A DNA stretch of 64,000 nt, from contig JAPDOI010001077.1 of assembly GCA_029168955.1 (NCBI GenBank), positions 162,498 through 226,497 on the forward strand, given 5' to 3'. Within the stretch, counting starts at the first letter, position 1; each line of letters starts with the position of its first letter. Position numbers and translations under genes: made by a program. The notes beneath the pieces are model-generated. The model ran no database searches. It was not told where the DNA came from and saw nothing but the letters and a program-made list of their open reading frames with translations. Source of the DNA: Aplectana chamaeleonis. Lineage: Eukaryota > Nematoda > Chromadorea > Rhabditida > Cosmocercidae. Positions 53,684 through 62,490 of the stretch are shown in pieces.

Positions 53684-53766
53684 ATTGCTGGATTCGAACC
53701 TATGACACCGCTTCATTCTCGCTGCTTTGTAATTCACTCCGTTATCCTCTCGGCCATCGCTGCTGG
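53684..53766 (-). ncRNA. tRNA-related sequence, minus strand
   Basis: Read on the minus strand, ATGGCCGAGAGGATAACGG (53739-53757) is an A-box-like sequence of the Ser/Leu kind and GGTTCGAATCC (53690-53700) is a perfect B box. The length of about 82 would fit a long variable arm. However, the T stem pairs only at two positions and the acceptor stem does not pair convincingly, so a pseudogene or SINE head is more likely. Confidence 0.5.
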
Positions 53767-53879
53767 TAGTGATGTGCTGCTCTAGTAGAGTGAAAAGAAG
53801 AGTGCAAATTATGCAATGATATCGGGAACGGCTCATGTCTCAAGAGAGAGCTGAAATCAGAGCGCCAAACTTTGTAAAT

Positions 53880-54640
53880 GCTAATTTCGTCACAACCGTA
53901 TTGAGCAGTTTTCAGTCCATCCGCTTCGACTGAGGAGTTTCAGTAAGTTTTAACCAATTTTTGGCATTTTTTGACCTACCGAAAATCCGTTCAGAAAACC
54001 CTGCCCACATTTTTGTTACTTTAATTATCCCTAACAACCTCCACTGGGACATTTTCCTAAACGTCGTGGGGTCTTAAAATCTTTCCAAGTGAGGCCTACT
54101 TGTCCATTTTCAGAAATTTATGCTGGATAAGTCGAAAGCAGGGCTGCGTACGCGTCCCGGAATGGCGGTTTTGGTTATGCTGGATATGCACCCCCCCCCC
54201 GCCTTAGCTCGGCAAATTTTTGGGAACCCCTTTTTGAAGACTAAAATAGACTACTCTCCCAGTAGTAGGGTTGAATACCGTGAAAAAATTCCAAGTACGT
54301 CCGCAACCTGTTCCGCGCTCGAACAAAAACCTGTCATGAGTGCACTGCTGAGTACAAGTGAACACGAATAAGCGGGCGAACTAAACGAACCCGAGTTGAA
54401 TTCAACTGGAAGGCAGCGATAAGTCAGAAATCGACTTGCAGTGCGATGTGGGGCTTGTCCGCAGCTACACAGCGCGCACTGGAATCGAAGAGGCCTCAAT
54501 AGAAACTAAAAATGCAATTTATTACAGAACGGGAAGGAGGAAAGCATGAAACTCGAGGAAATGGGAGGAGAAGAAGATAGGGTACTAAAAATGTGCGCAT
54601 AGTGGATATTCAATGTAAACTAAACAACTCCTCTGACTAA
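53880..54640. other. No gene recognised
   Basis: A 10-base C run lies near 54191. The ORF at 54120-54371 shows no domain. Confidence 0.45.
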
Positions 54641-54648
54641 CCATTGCT

Positions 54649-55330
54649 CGGAGCGGGACCGGCTCCTCCCAATTATTACGTCATCACCCGGACAGCGGCC
54701 GAGGGGCGAACTGGCACCGCGGTCCCTGTCCGGTAGAAATATCAGCGTTGGCCGTTCTCCGGTCGCTCTCAGGGCGACAGCGGTGCCGTCGCTAGAGATG
54801 GAGAGACGCGGGATTGGTTGTTCTTTAAATGATAAAGTGCGGGCCACGTTATCACTCAAAGAAAAAACAATCCTGCGGGTATAAAAGGCGGCTCGTTTCG
54901 TGAAAACGGGTAGTTAGACTTTCGAGGCCACTCTTGAGAGGTGGTCTCGGGTCATTCTCAAAAAGACAATTTTTGGCGGCCGAGGGGAACCCCATGGCCC
55001 GCGGTGGGGAAGGCTTCCTCATTGCGGCCCATGCTATGGTGGTATCCTTGTTGCGGCCTGTGGCAGGATTAACCTGCTGGCCCACTGGCTGGAACAAGTA
55101 CCTTATCCTTTTAAGAAGCTTGGTCCTCTCCAGAAGAGAAGGAAATGAAGAAAAAATAGCAGTTAGGAAAATTTTGAGAACCGCCCGGACAGGGACCGCA
55201 GTGCCAGTTGGGACCGAAGATCGCTCCGAGCGGGACTGCTGTCGCCCGGAGAGCGGCTGTTGTCGCCCGAGTAGATAGCTGATTTTCGCTCGGAGCGGAG
55301 AGACAGCATCGCTCGAGTCGCTCTCCGGCC
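54649..55330. mobile_element. Inverted-repeat element around an snRNA-like core
   Basis: AACTGGCACCGCGGTCCCTG (54709) is mirrored by CAGGGACCGCAGTGCCAGTT (55190-55209). CGCTCTCAGGGCGACAGC (about 54764) is matched by GCTGTCGCCCGGAGAGCG downstream. GCTCGGAGCGG words recur at both margins. The middle has TATAAAAGG (54880) and the Sm-site-like core described separately. Boundaries are approximate. Confidence 0.55.
54887..55003 (+). ncRNA. Candidate Sm-class RNA (snRNA/SL-like)
   Basis: AATTTTTGG at 54968-54976 matches the Sm-binding consensus. It is followed two bases on by the hairpin GGCC-GA-GGGG-AA-CCCC-AT-GGCC (54978-54999). Upstream, GAGGCCACTC and GAGGTGGTCTC (54924-54948) form a nine-pair stem with wobbles. 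TATAAAAGG lies at 54880. A GGGTAGTTAG (54908) could act as a splice donor as in spliced-leader RNAs, but the TATA position does not fit a start before it. The location inside an inverted-repeat element argues for caution. Confidence 0.35.
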
Positions 55331-55388
55331 CAGCTCCGAGCGATGATTTGTCTGAGTCAGAGCGGGATTTGGGCTCGACAAGGTTTAT

Positions 55389-55703
55389 TCAAATGAACCT
55401 ACAGAGTGTTTCATAATTATTGGCGCGCAGATATTGAAGTGTTTCTCGAACGCCACACTGGATTTTAGAATAACGAAAATGAATGCACTTATTCATACCA
55501 GTTTCAACGAAAAACAATGGCCAGATCCGGAAAAAGCCGCCATCTGTTCGAGTACCGGCTCGAGGTCCTCTCAGGAAGACGTCGTAGCAGACACGGAGAT
55601 AGTCGTCATCCATTTCGTTCAGGGCTTTCTTGAAGACAGCTTTCCAGTAGGCCAATTCTGTATGTCGGGAATCACAGACCTCAGACTCAATCAAGGACCA
55701 CAC
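55389..55703 (-). pseudogene. Tc1/mariner transposase, C-terminal part
   Basis: WSLIESEVCDSRHTELAYWK, then KKALNEMDDDYLRVCYDVF, matches the region after the third catalytic Asp in Tc1/mariner proteins; compare WSILKERACVTEHTSITAL and KAWSEIPQDVLRVAVDAYP in the 36-kb element. The later part (GMNKCIHFRYSKIQCGVRET) runs into the terminal repeat and reflects loss of the native stop or frame. Catalytic residues are not in this piece. Confidence 0.75.
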
Positions 55704-56540
55704 TTAAAACTCGGGTGAATGCAAGTTCGACGAGCAGGACCGCAATTATTCGTTTGTTTCCGGGTAGCTCGCTTCGACACACACTCTTGAGCTGATTTCG
55801 TCGTTTGTGCTTGCCCTTGGCCTGGTGTGAAGCACCAGTGTCTGCTGCCTAATTCAAAACTACCACAGCAAATCAGAATCTCCAGGATTGTCTTCCTGCA
55901 AAATTCCTATTTGATTTTTATGTCAGAATCCACGAAAATCGGCAGATTTCTGCCCTCGCTAGCATTGCCTCCCAAAACACAAAAGTGGTATGAGACGTCC
56001 ATCTAAAGATGTTTTCTTGCAGACCTCATTGAATAAGACCTCATTGAATCTTCTGGCTGCAGTCCAATCGTTTTCGCATTTCTTTATCGATTGCACACTG
56101 ATAATTTGTTTCATCTTAGAAGGCCCTGACGCAATGCGTGACCCGTGACAACGTTGCAGGAGCTTCCTACATTTTTAGCCTCATTTTAACTTTTTGTCAG
56201 TGGAAAGCAGACGGGTCTGTTCTAAATGGTGGGAACTAAGATTCAGCTTTTTCCTGACGAGTTTCCAGATGGCTCCTAATCACGGATTCCTTTCTTTAGC
56301 TATCCACCTCATCAACAGTCGAGAGCTGCGGTTGACTCGTGCACACAGCCTCTTGGAAACCTTAGATATGCGAATACTGATATTTTTGCCTTCATAAGCG
56401 TCGCCAGAGATTTGAAGAAGCTGACCAAGACGAGTGATAACATTCTGGATTAGTCTCAGCTGATTGGCAATGTGTCTCGTAGTTAGCCTCAAGTTTTGCG
56501 TTGGGATGATGGTGCCGCACTTCGGACTAGCCATCATCAT
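55704..56540 (-). pseudogene. Tc1/mariner transposase, degenerate N-terminal and middle part
   Basis: The minus strand of about 56395-56285 gives VSKRLCARVNRSSRLLMRWI-AKE, resembling the second helix-turn-helix of these transposases. Near 55990-55920 a frame reads NASEGRNLPIFVDSDIKIK, similar to the segment between the first and second Asp. Many stops and shifts intervene. I could not identify the first two catalytic Asp residues with confidence. Confidence 0.5.
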
Positions 56541-56649
56541 ACTAACTTAAAAACCAATATCTACAGAATACTGATAAAAAATGCAGAGCTGAGACTCAAG
56601 AGAATGCAGAAAATTAGAATAGCAAGGATTTGGACATCAAAAACCCTTA

Positions 56650-57227
56650 TTAAAGGCATCGTACGCGCAAAAAACCGTATCTCATTTTTTCATGTTTTTG
56701 CGCAGGCAATTCTCTGACATACAGAATAAGAATGGAAAGGCTCCACAAAACCATCGTGAGGACTTTTTCGAAAACTCATCTTGAAATGTCTCGAATTATT
56801 CACTTCCCCACCCCTCCGTCGATTTCGGTGTGTGTCTGGTGCAATGGCGTCTGAAGTTTTTTTTCCGCAAACGTCGGATGCGGTGTTTTTGCTTCAAACT
56901 TTCATGTAGGTGGGTGAATTCCTGTTGCCCCTTTCGTTCACTGAACTTATTCTGAAAAAATAAAGTGTCCATTGGGCAAGCTTTGGATGTTAAGAATTCT
57001 GAATTAAAAATTTCAAATGCTGAATCATCCGCGCTTGTGGTGGCGCTTCTGTTCCTTGTGCTAGATGGTTGGTGAAAATTGGTGGCGGATCGTCATTTTG
57101 AACCACTCCAACTTCAGAACCTCATGTTTTTGACGCGCAAAACTTCACCAACGTGGTCCGCCGGGCTCAATCATGAAACTGAGCCTGAAAAACAGATATT
57201 GGTTTTCAGCGCGAACGATGCCTTTAA
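56650..57227 (-). mobile_element. TTAA-flanked element, class F4, nested in Tc1/mariner
   Basis: TTAA at 56650-56653 and 57224-57227 encloses 56654-57223 (570 bp). The ends are AGGCATCGTACGCGCAA and the inverse GCGCGAACGATGCCT. The right part read in reverse (GACGATCCGCCACCAATTTT, ACCATCTAGCAC) matches 17030-17464. It lies 15 bp inside the GGCGCGC block of the Tc1/mariner end. Confidence 0.87.
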
Positions 57228-57544
57228 ATAGAAGCCGAATAGCGCGCCAATAATTTTGGAACACCCTGTAGTTGATCAAAAACAGTATAAAATATGAGAA
57301 CTAAGTGCATTGTGGGAGAGAAGAGAAATTGGCGAGCATTTTAGTATCATTGGGATTGATATTTAACGTGATCTAGAGAGCTTAATGCTCGCCCCTGTTT
57401 CACCCCAAAAACGCGGACAAAACCGGAATGAGATTCATGGTCTTCGAATCACATTAAATATTAAACAGTATAAGATAGAAACGCTAGCCAGATTCTCCTT
57501 CTTCCCCCAAAAAAATGTTTCAGTTCTGGAGTTTCTCTATAGAC

Positions 57545-57810
57545 GTTCTTTAGGATGCTGATCCCGAATCTGCACTTCATTTGTCAATTACCCAGAGTTC
57601 CCAAAATAATTCTCTCTAAACCTCTCTTTGGGAAAAAAATTTGACGGCAAAACGCGACTTTGGACGATTTCTGGCAAGTTTGAAATTTTATGCTTGTCTC
57701 CTAAAGAGGGCGTAGTCGCGGGACAGCCAGCGCTGGTGTGCGCCTAGCGAAGCGTAGTCGAACAACCACGACGCTGCTGTTGCTATCCTGTTCGGCTACT
57801 AGCGCAAGAA
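57545..57810. repeat. Dispersed repeat relics
   Basis: 57545-57675 is homologous to 51195-51310 (GATGCTGATCCCGAATCTGC, GACGGCAAAACGCGACTTTG). 57755-57802 is homologous to 50270-50322. Both pairs keep the same order with about 1-6 kb offsets, so they may derive from different families. Confidence 0.5.
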
Positions 57811-58045
57811 TATCTGAGCTAGTAAATAAACTCCCATGTGAGCAGGTCCCATCCGTTTCCTTGTTCTCAGAGAAACTCTGTGCTGTACTTATTTGAAAGT
57901 TTCGTAGGGGTATCTTTCACCACTCCCTTGTCAATAAGATTTATTACACCGCCTTTCTATTGCGAAATAACTTGTATTTCTGTGTTGCTTGCAGCTTGAT
58001 TGGTAGTTACGCTTATAAGTCGCTTAAATCATAGGATAATTCTAT

Positions 58046-58641
58046 CAAAAAGGGGTCTTCCAAGCGAAAGAGGTTTGGTTGGCGTCAGAAACGTTCCAAC
58101 AAAAAGGGAACAATAGGTAAGTAGATTGAGGAGAGTCTACAAAAAAGAAGTGAACAATATTTTTACAAGGAAGTAATTTTCTTGGTGAACACTTCTTAAC
58201 AGCGAAAACAAACCGTTGCGGTGTTCTACCTGGAAGCTTTCTGTGGTTCCAATAATGGTCTTGATTACATAAAGAACCTTTTAAACGTATGTGCATGTAA
58301 ACCTAACTCTTGCAACAGAATGAAGATGACGTCGCAAAGACTTGAACAGTGATTTAGGTCTTTGCTCTAGGAGAAGCAGCTTTATAAAATAGAAAATACA
58401 GCATTAAGCCAAGGTAATTCCGTAAAATCTCGTTAAACGAATAAGAGTCTTTTTCCGAAAAGACACTAAACTCATCATCGTAAATGCCACAACGGTTTGT
58501 TTCGCTGTTAGAAGTGTTCACCAAAATTACTCTCAGGGAATATTGTTCACTTTTGTAGACTCTCCTCAATCTGCCTATTGTTCCCCTTTTTGTTGGAACG
58601 TTTTGACCAGCCAAACCTCTTTCATGGAAGACCCACTTTTG
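58046..58641. mobile_element. Large foldback element
   Basis: The left arm 58046-58222 (AAAAAGGGGTCTTCCAAGCG through AAACAAACCGTTG) is mirrored by 58488-58641 (CAACGGTTTGTTTCGCTGTT through GGAAGACCCACTTTT). The arms are about 85% alike; the loop is about 265 bp without coding features. No target duplication is clear. Confidence 0.78.
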
Positions 58642-59113
58642 TTGATTAGTTCACTTTTATTGATATTTGATAATATCTGCTGAAAAAATCTTCAGTATTT
58701 TTCAAATGGCATGGTGCTATAATAATCAGTAAGCGACAACCGTGTGCGCATGCTACAAATGAAGTCACTACGTGACTTCCGACGTCTGCGCTCAGATAAT
58801 CTAAAGAAAAGCGGAAAAAATGCTTACTGATCGACTCTGCCTCAGCCTTGGTTGAGAACTCTTTGGTGGAAAACCTCACTTGTATTCTGCTTGATCATCT
58901 ATTTTCTGTCTTCCTCAGACTTCTTCCCGCTTTGAGATTCATTTCTGCAACACGGGGCGAAGTGAAGAGCAAACACAGCCAAATCACCTAGGGGGTTTTT
59001 CTGACTACGTCATCGCCTCAGGGGCAGTCCCCTTCCGGAAAAACTGCAGAACTTGTTTCATTATGTTTGCTAGCTTGAGTAAGTTATTCAATGATCTATA
59101 TCCATTTTGCTGT
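58642..59113. other. No gene recognised
   Basis: No recognisable motif or repeat end. Confidence 0.5.
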
Positions 59114-59603
59114 TTAAAGGCAGTATTCATGATAATCTTCAATTTTGAGATGATTCGCTATATTGATTAAGTGACGCCCGGGTAGAACTAAAATGACGTA
59201 GAAATCGAGACAAACGCACTAGAAGTACAAGAAATCCTTAAGTATCACCCCGCCTCTTAAGTACCAGAGGAAGTGTTTGTTGTGACAACGAAATCTTTTG
59301 TGGACCCGTCCTTTGCAATTCACCACTCTATTGCTCCGCTCTTTTCTTAGGGCCCTAAATAATCCTTTTTTGCATGAAATAATTTTATATTTTTGAATGA
59401 CACAGTTTTCCACCGTTGACAACCACCATGAACATGTTCATCCAACCGGACGACTAGTCCATGTTATAGAATAGCGTCACTGAAGTACGACGTTTTAATG
59501 CGTTTCTCGCCGTTTCGCCGAAATTTTGGTAACACTTGGAGGCCAACGCTTTGTTTTATGCGAAAAACTCGGGAACGAAAATCATCGAGAACACTGCCTT
59601 TCA
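59114..59603 (+). mobile_element. TTAA-flanked element, class F1
   Basis: The body 59118-59599 (482 bp) starts AGGCAGTATTCATGATAATC after TTAA and ends ATCGAGAACACTGCCT before TTCA. The interior is diverged from the other F1 copies. It has no coding capacity. Confidence 0.75.
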
Positions 59604-60847
59604 GTACATTTTAATCAATAAGCTCCTGTATGAGATTCTGAAATATGAACCACACTCACAGGGTAGACCATTTCAGCCTTGTCCGAGTTGAGCAAAATAA
59701 AGTACGTTGCGACGGTCCCGATGGCATTAGTAGTTCAAATAGCGAGTTTCCTTTGCCCAAACATAGGTCTCAAAATGTTTTAAGGTCAGAAGTGTAGATG
59801 GTCCAGAAAATTTTTTTCATTTTTTCCCAAACTTTGTCCAGTGATTTTTTGGGGTGCTAAACACGATTCTGAGGCAACTTTTAACTCATTGGGCAACTGC
59901 GGTAGGTTACAGTAGATATGAAGTCATTTATTTACAGTAACTCACCGTGACCGTTCGAAAAAACCGAAAACGAATCTCCTAGTCGTGGTCAGCGTTTAAA
60001 ATGACCCCGGAAAAAAGTTCGGGAGAAGAGAAAATTCCGAACTCTTACTTAGGCAATTAGAGACTTCATACGACAGATTCATTATAATCCGTTTCCTTGT
60101 AGCAGTTCAGAGAACTAATGAGCCACTCCAAGTTTGTCCTCTGGCACTTTCGTATACCGCACTCGAACACGCTTAGAAAGTCTTAGACGTCTGCCCCTTT
60201 CGGACACACCTAGGAAAGCCTAATGTACTCTTTGAGGACACTCACCGTATCGAAACTTTGGGTGAAGAATGGCGTTCGTCTCAGAAAAGGAAAACTTTTT
60301 ACAAGCGATCCGCATGATGTAGATGCTCATCGAGCGGACTGGCTACAACCGATCGGCAGAAAAAGACGGAGGAATAATAGAATAAACGGATACTAAGAAA
60401 AAAAGACTTCTGCACTCAGCTGAGTCTGTCACGACAAGGCGCCAAGTGGTTCCGAATCTATCAGGACTAGATTGGAGCAACCCTAAGTGGGATTTAAAAC
60501 CTGTTGATGTGGTCAGGCTAGCCAAACGGAACACATGGTCACCTACTGTACAACCATAAGTAGCAACGACGGGACAAAAGCAGTCAGAAACTACTCGAAA
60601 TTAGTGGAGCCAAGTTCGGCTTGTTCTGATCTCGAACGGTAGGCTCCTGAATATCGATAATATGATTCAAATGACCCTTTTCTTGGAGGTCCCACTTTAG
60701 ATAAAGCATTTGAATGGCAACTCATTTCTCATAGGGCCGAATATTGAATAGTAATTCGAATGGTGCAGTTTTTAAATATTCCGGAGAATTTTGGAACAGG
60801 TTTTTTTTCGAATAGGAATTATTCGAATAATTTCGATTCGAAGCTAC
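59604..60847. other. No gene recognised
   Basis: CCCAAACTTTGTCCAG and GGGGTGCTAAACACGATTCT near 59829-59870 belong to dispersed repeats. TTCGAATAGGAATTATTCGA near 60809 resembles the 43-bp satellite words. No gene or RNA is supported. Confidence 0.45.
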
Positions 60848-61353
60848 GGTTTTACCGCAATGTTAAAAAGACATGGTGCGGTGGCGGTACACATTACTCA
60901 AAAACTACCGTGGAAGACGCCATGATTTGCATTATTATCGATCGACAACACAGCTGATTTTCCGGATGAGTTACGGCTTTTTTTTTCATGTTTGTTCCGG
61001 CATTGTTTCTGTCTTCAGACTGTTTTAAATATTGCGAATAGAGGGCTATTCTAAGTGCGTGATGGGAAATTAGCCGTTTGTTCGGGCTTTCTAGAAGTAT
61101 TTTAGTCAAAATTCTGTTTTCAAATCGAAATAAAGACGGTAAATTTCTCTCACACACTAGGAAAAGCCACTTTTCGTAATATTATAAGAGTCAGAAACAA
61201 AAATAATGCCGAAGCAAACAGGAAAAGCCGTAACTCATCCAGAAAATCAGCTGTGCTCTCGATCGATAATGAAATCTGGCGTCTTCCACCGTAGGTTTAG
61301 TGTGTGACCGCAACCGCACCATGTCCTTTTAACATTGCGGTAAACTGTATTCA
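60848..61353. mobile_element. Inverted-repeat element with 160-bp arms
   Basis: GTTTTACCGCAATGTTAAAA at 60848 is mirrored by TTTTAACATTGCGGTAAAC ending 61351. Inside, GGTGCGGTGGCGG, GTGGAAGACGCCA, ATCGATCGA, CACAGCTGATTTTC and GGATGAGTTACGGCTTTT are all matched in order. The spacer of about 180 bp is AT-rich. No target duplication is clear. Confidence 0.8.
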
Positions 61354-61493
61354 AATCGCTCAATTATAATATTTAGAGACCATTTAATGGTCCCCTGATC
61401 ATGAAACCACTCCACAACCCTTTTATGGCAAAGGGCATAGACCAAAATGACAAGTATCGGTTTTCTTGATCAGTAGACCAAGATTATTCAGCT

Positions 61494-61535
61494 TTATTCG
61501 GCTTACGTTTCGGCAATCACGCCTTCGTCGTGGAG
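61494..61535 (-). ncRNA. Degenerate hammerhead-like / Penelope-type motif
   Basis: The minus strand reads CCACGACGAAGGCGTGATTG then CCGAAACGTAAGCCGAATAA. The layout GACGAAGGC, loop, GCCGAAACGT, then AATAAA is like terminal-repeat motifs of Penelope-like elements. The first two bases of the CTGA box are changed, so catalysis is unlikely. No Penelope protein was seen. Confidence 0.3.
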
Positions 61536-62373
61536 CCTGGAAGCCAAAGATACATAAGGAAACTCAATCTTCATAACCAAATTGTTAAAATTGAGTAGTT
61601 ATAATGAGAAATACATACTTTCCAATCAAAACACACACACCCCCCCCCAAAGAACACTTCGGGCCGTCGAAAAAGTAAAGCTGACTTTAAATAAAATGTT
61701 ATTTGTGCTGTTATCACGAGAATTTTGGCTGGATGATGCAGTTCGAATTCTTGTGAGACATAAACTTACCAGAGAAGCGTCCAACTAGAAGGCCGAATCC
61801 CTGCGTCTCCGTCTTCGCCAGTACATACCAAATCGTCTTGAGGTCCCCTATAGGCTTTTTGCGGAGGCCGGCATATCACATTTCGTCACGCCGCAGCGTG
61901 TGTAGCGGCTCAAATGCCTTGTTTGCTTTTTATCAGTTTATTCCGAATTTCTCGTAGCCTGCCGAGGGCGTTGATTGGGCTCGAATCCCGTGTTGGACTC
62001 CTTCTAGCGATCCACACTAACACTAAGAACAGCGCTACAATGAGCCACGCCTCCTGGTGGGCTGCTTTGAATAGATGTTTTGCACCTTCTTGGGCCATTC
62101 TGAAGGAATTCAGGGTTCACACCAGCCCCTTGCATCTAGTTTGGATCTTTGACGAAGTTGTGTCATCCTTCTACGTAAATAACTTTGATTGCTCGTCTTT
62201 GTTTGATTCAATGTTAATATTGCCATATGCGTCTGATGCTGAGATCCGTGTGTATGCCAGCAGCCAAAAATATTCCTCCCCTTAATCCCTACACAGTCAT
62301 TGCTTAATGAATGGCCAGCTGTTTTTTCATTACCTCAAGGCGATCTTTGATACTACTCAGGCTATTCGCGGCC
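61536..62373. other. No gene recognised
   Basis: A C-run lies near 61640 (CACACACACCCCCCCCC). The frame 61914-62285 (123 codons) has no recognisable domain. Confidence 0.45.
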
Positions 62374-62490
62374 CCGAGCCGCCTGACAGTTCGGCTCGTG
62401 TTTTCCCGTTTTCCGGGCCACTGCTGTTGCTATCCGAGCCACTGCTGTTGTCGTCCGGGCGAACTGGAGAAGTCAACTCAGGCGGCTCGT
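62374..62490. repeat. Small inverted repeat with tandem CACTGCTGTTG
   Basis: CGAGCCGCCTGA at 62374 is mirrored by TCAGGCGGCTCG ending 62490. CCACTGCTGTTG occurs twice inside, 23 bp apart. The words resemble 55215-55270 and 57770. Confidence 0.5.

Larger units (their letters stand above)
55400..57270 (-). mobile_element. Tc1/mariner element interrupted by an F4 element
   Basis: TA at 55400-55401 and 57269-57270 encloses ends CAGAGTGTTTCATAATTATT and, inverted, CAGGGTGTTCCAAAATTATT, both continuing GGCGCGC. The total of 1867 bp minus the F4 element (56654-57223) and its duplicated TTAA is about 1.29 kb, the normal size. Decayed transposase pieces are on the minus strand. Confidence 0.87.

Noticed and set aside
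54934..55278. 114-codon frame as a protein gene
   Set aside because: It lies within an inverted-repeat element, has no domain, and overlaps the Sm-site/hairpin candidate.
16132..59603. Assignment of the TTAA elements to piggyBac
   Set aside because: TTAA alone fits piggyBac, but the TTAAAGG ends fit the Kolobok/T2 pattern better. Without a transposase the choice stays open, so I use neutral class names.
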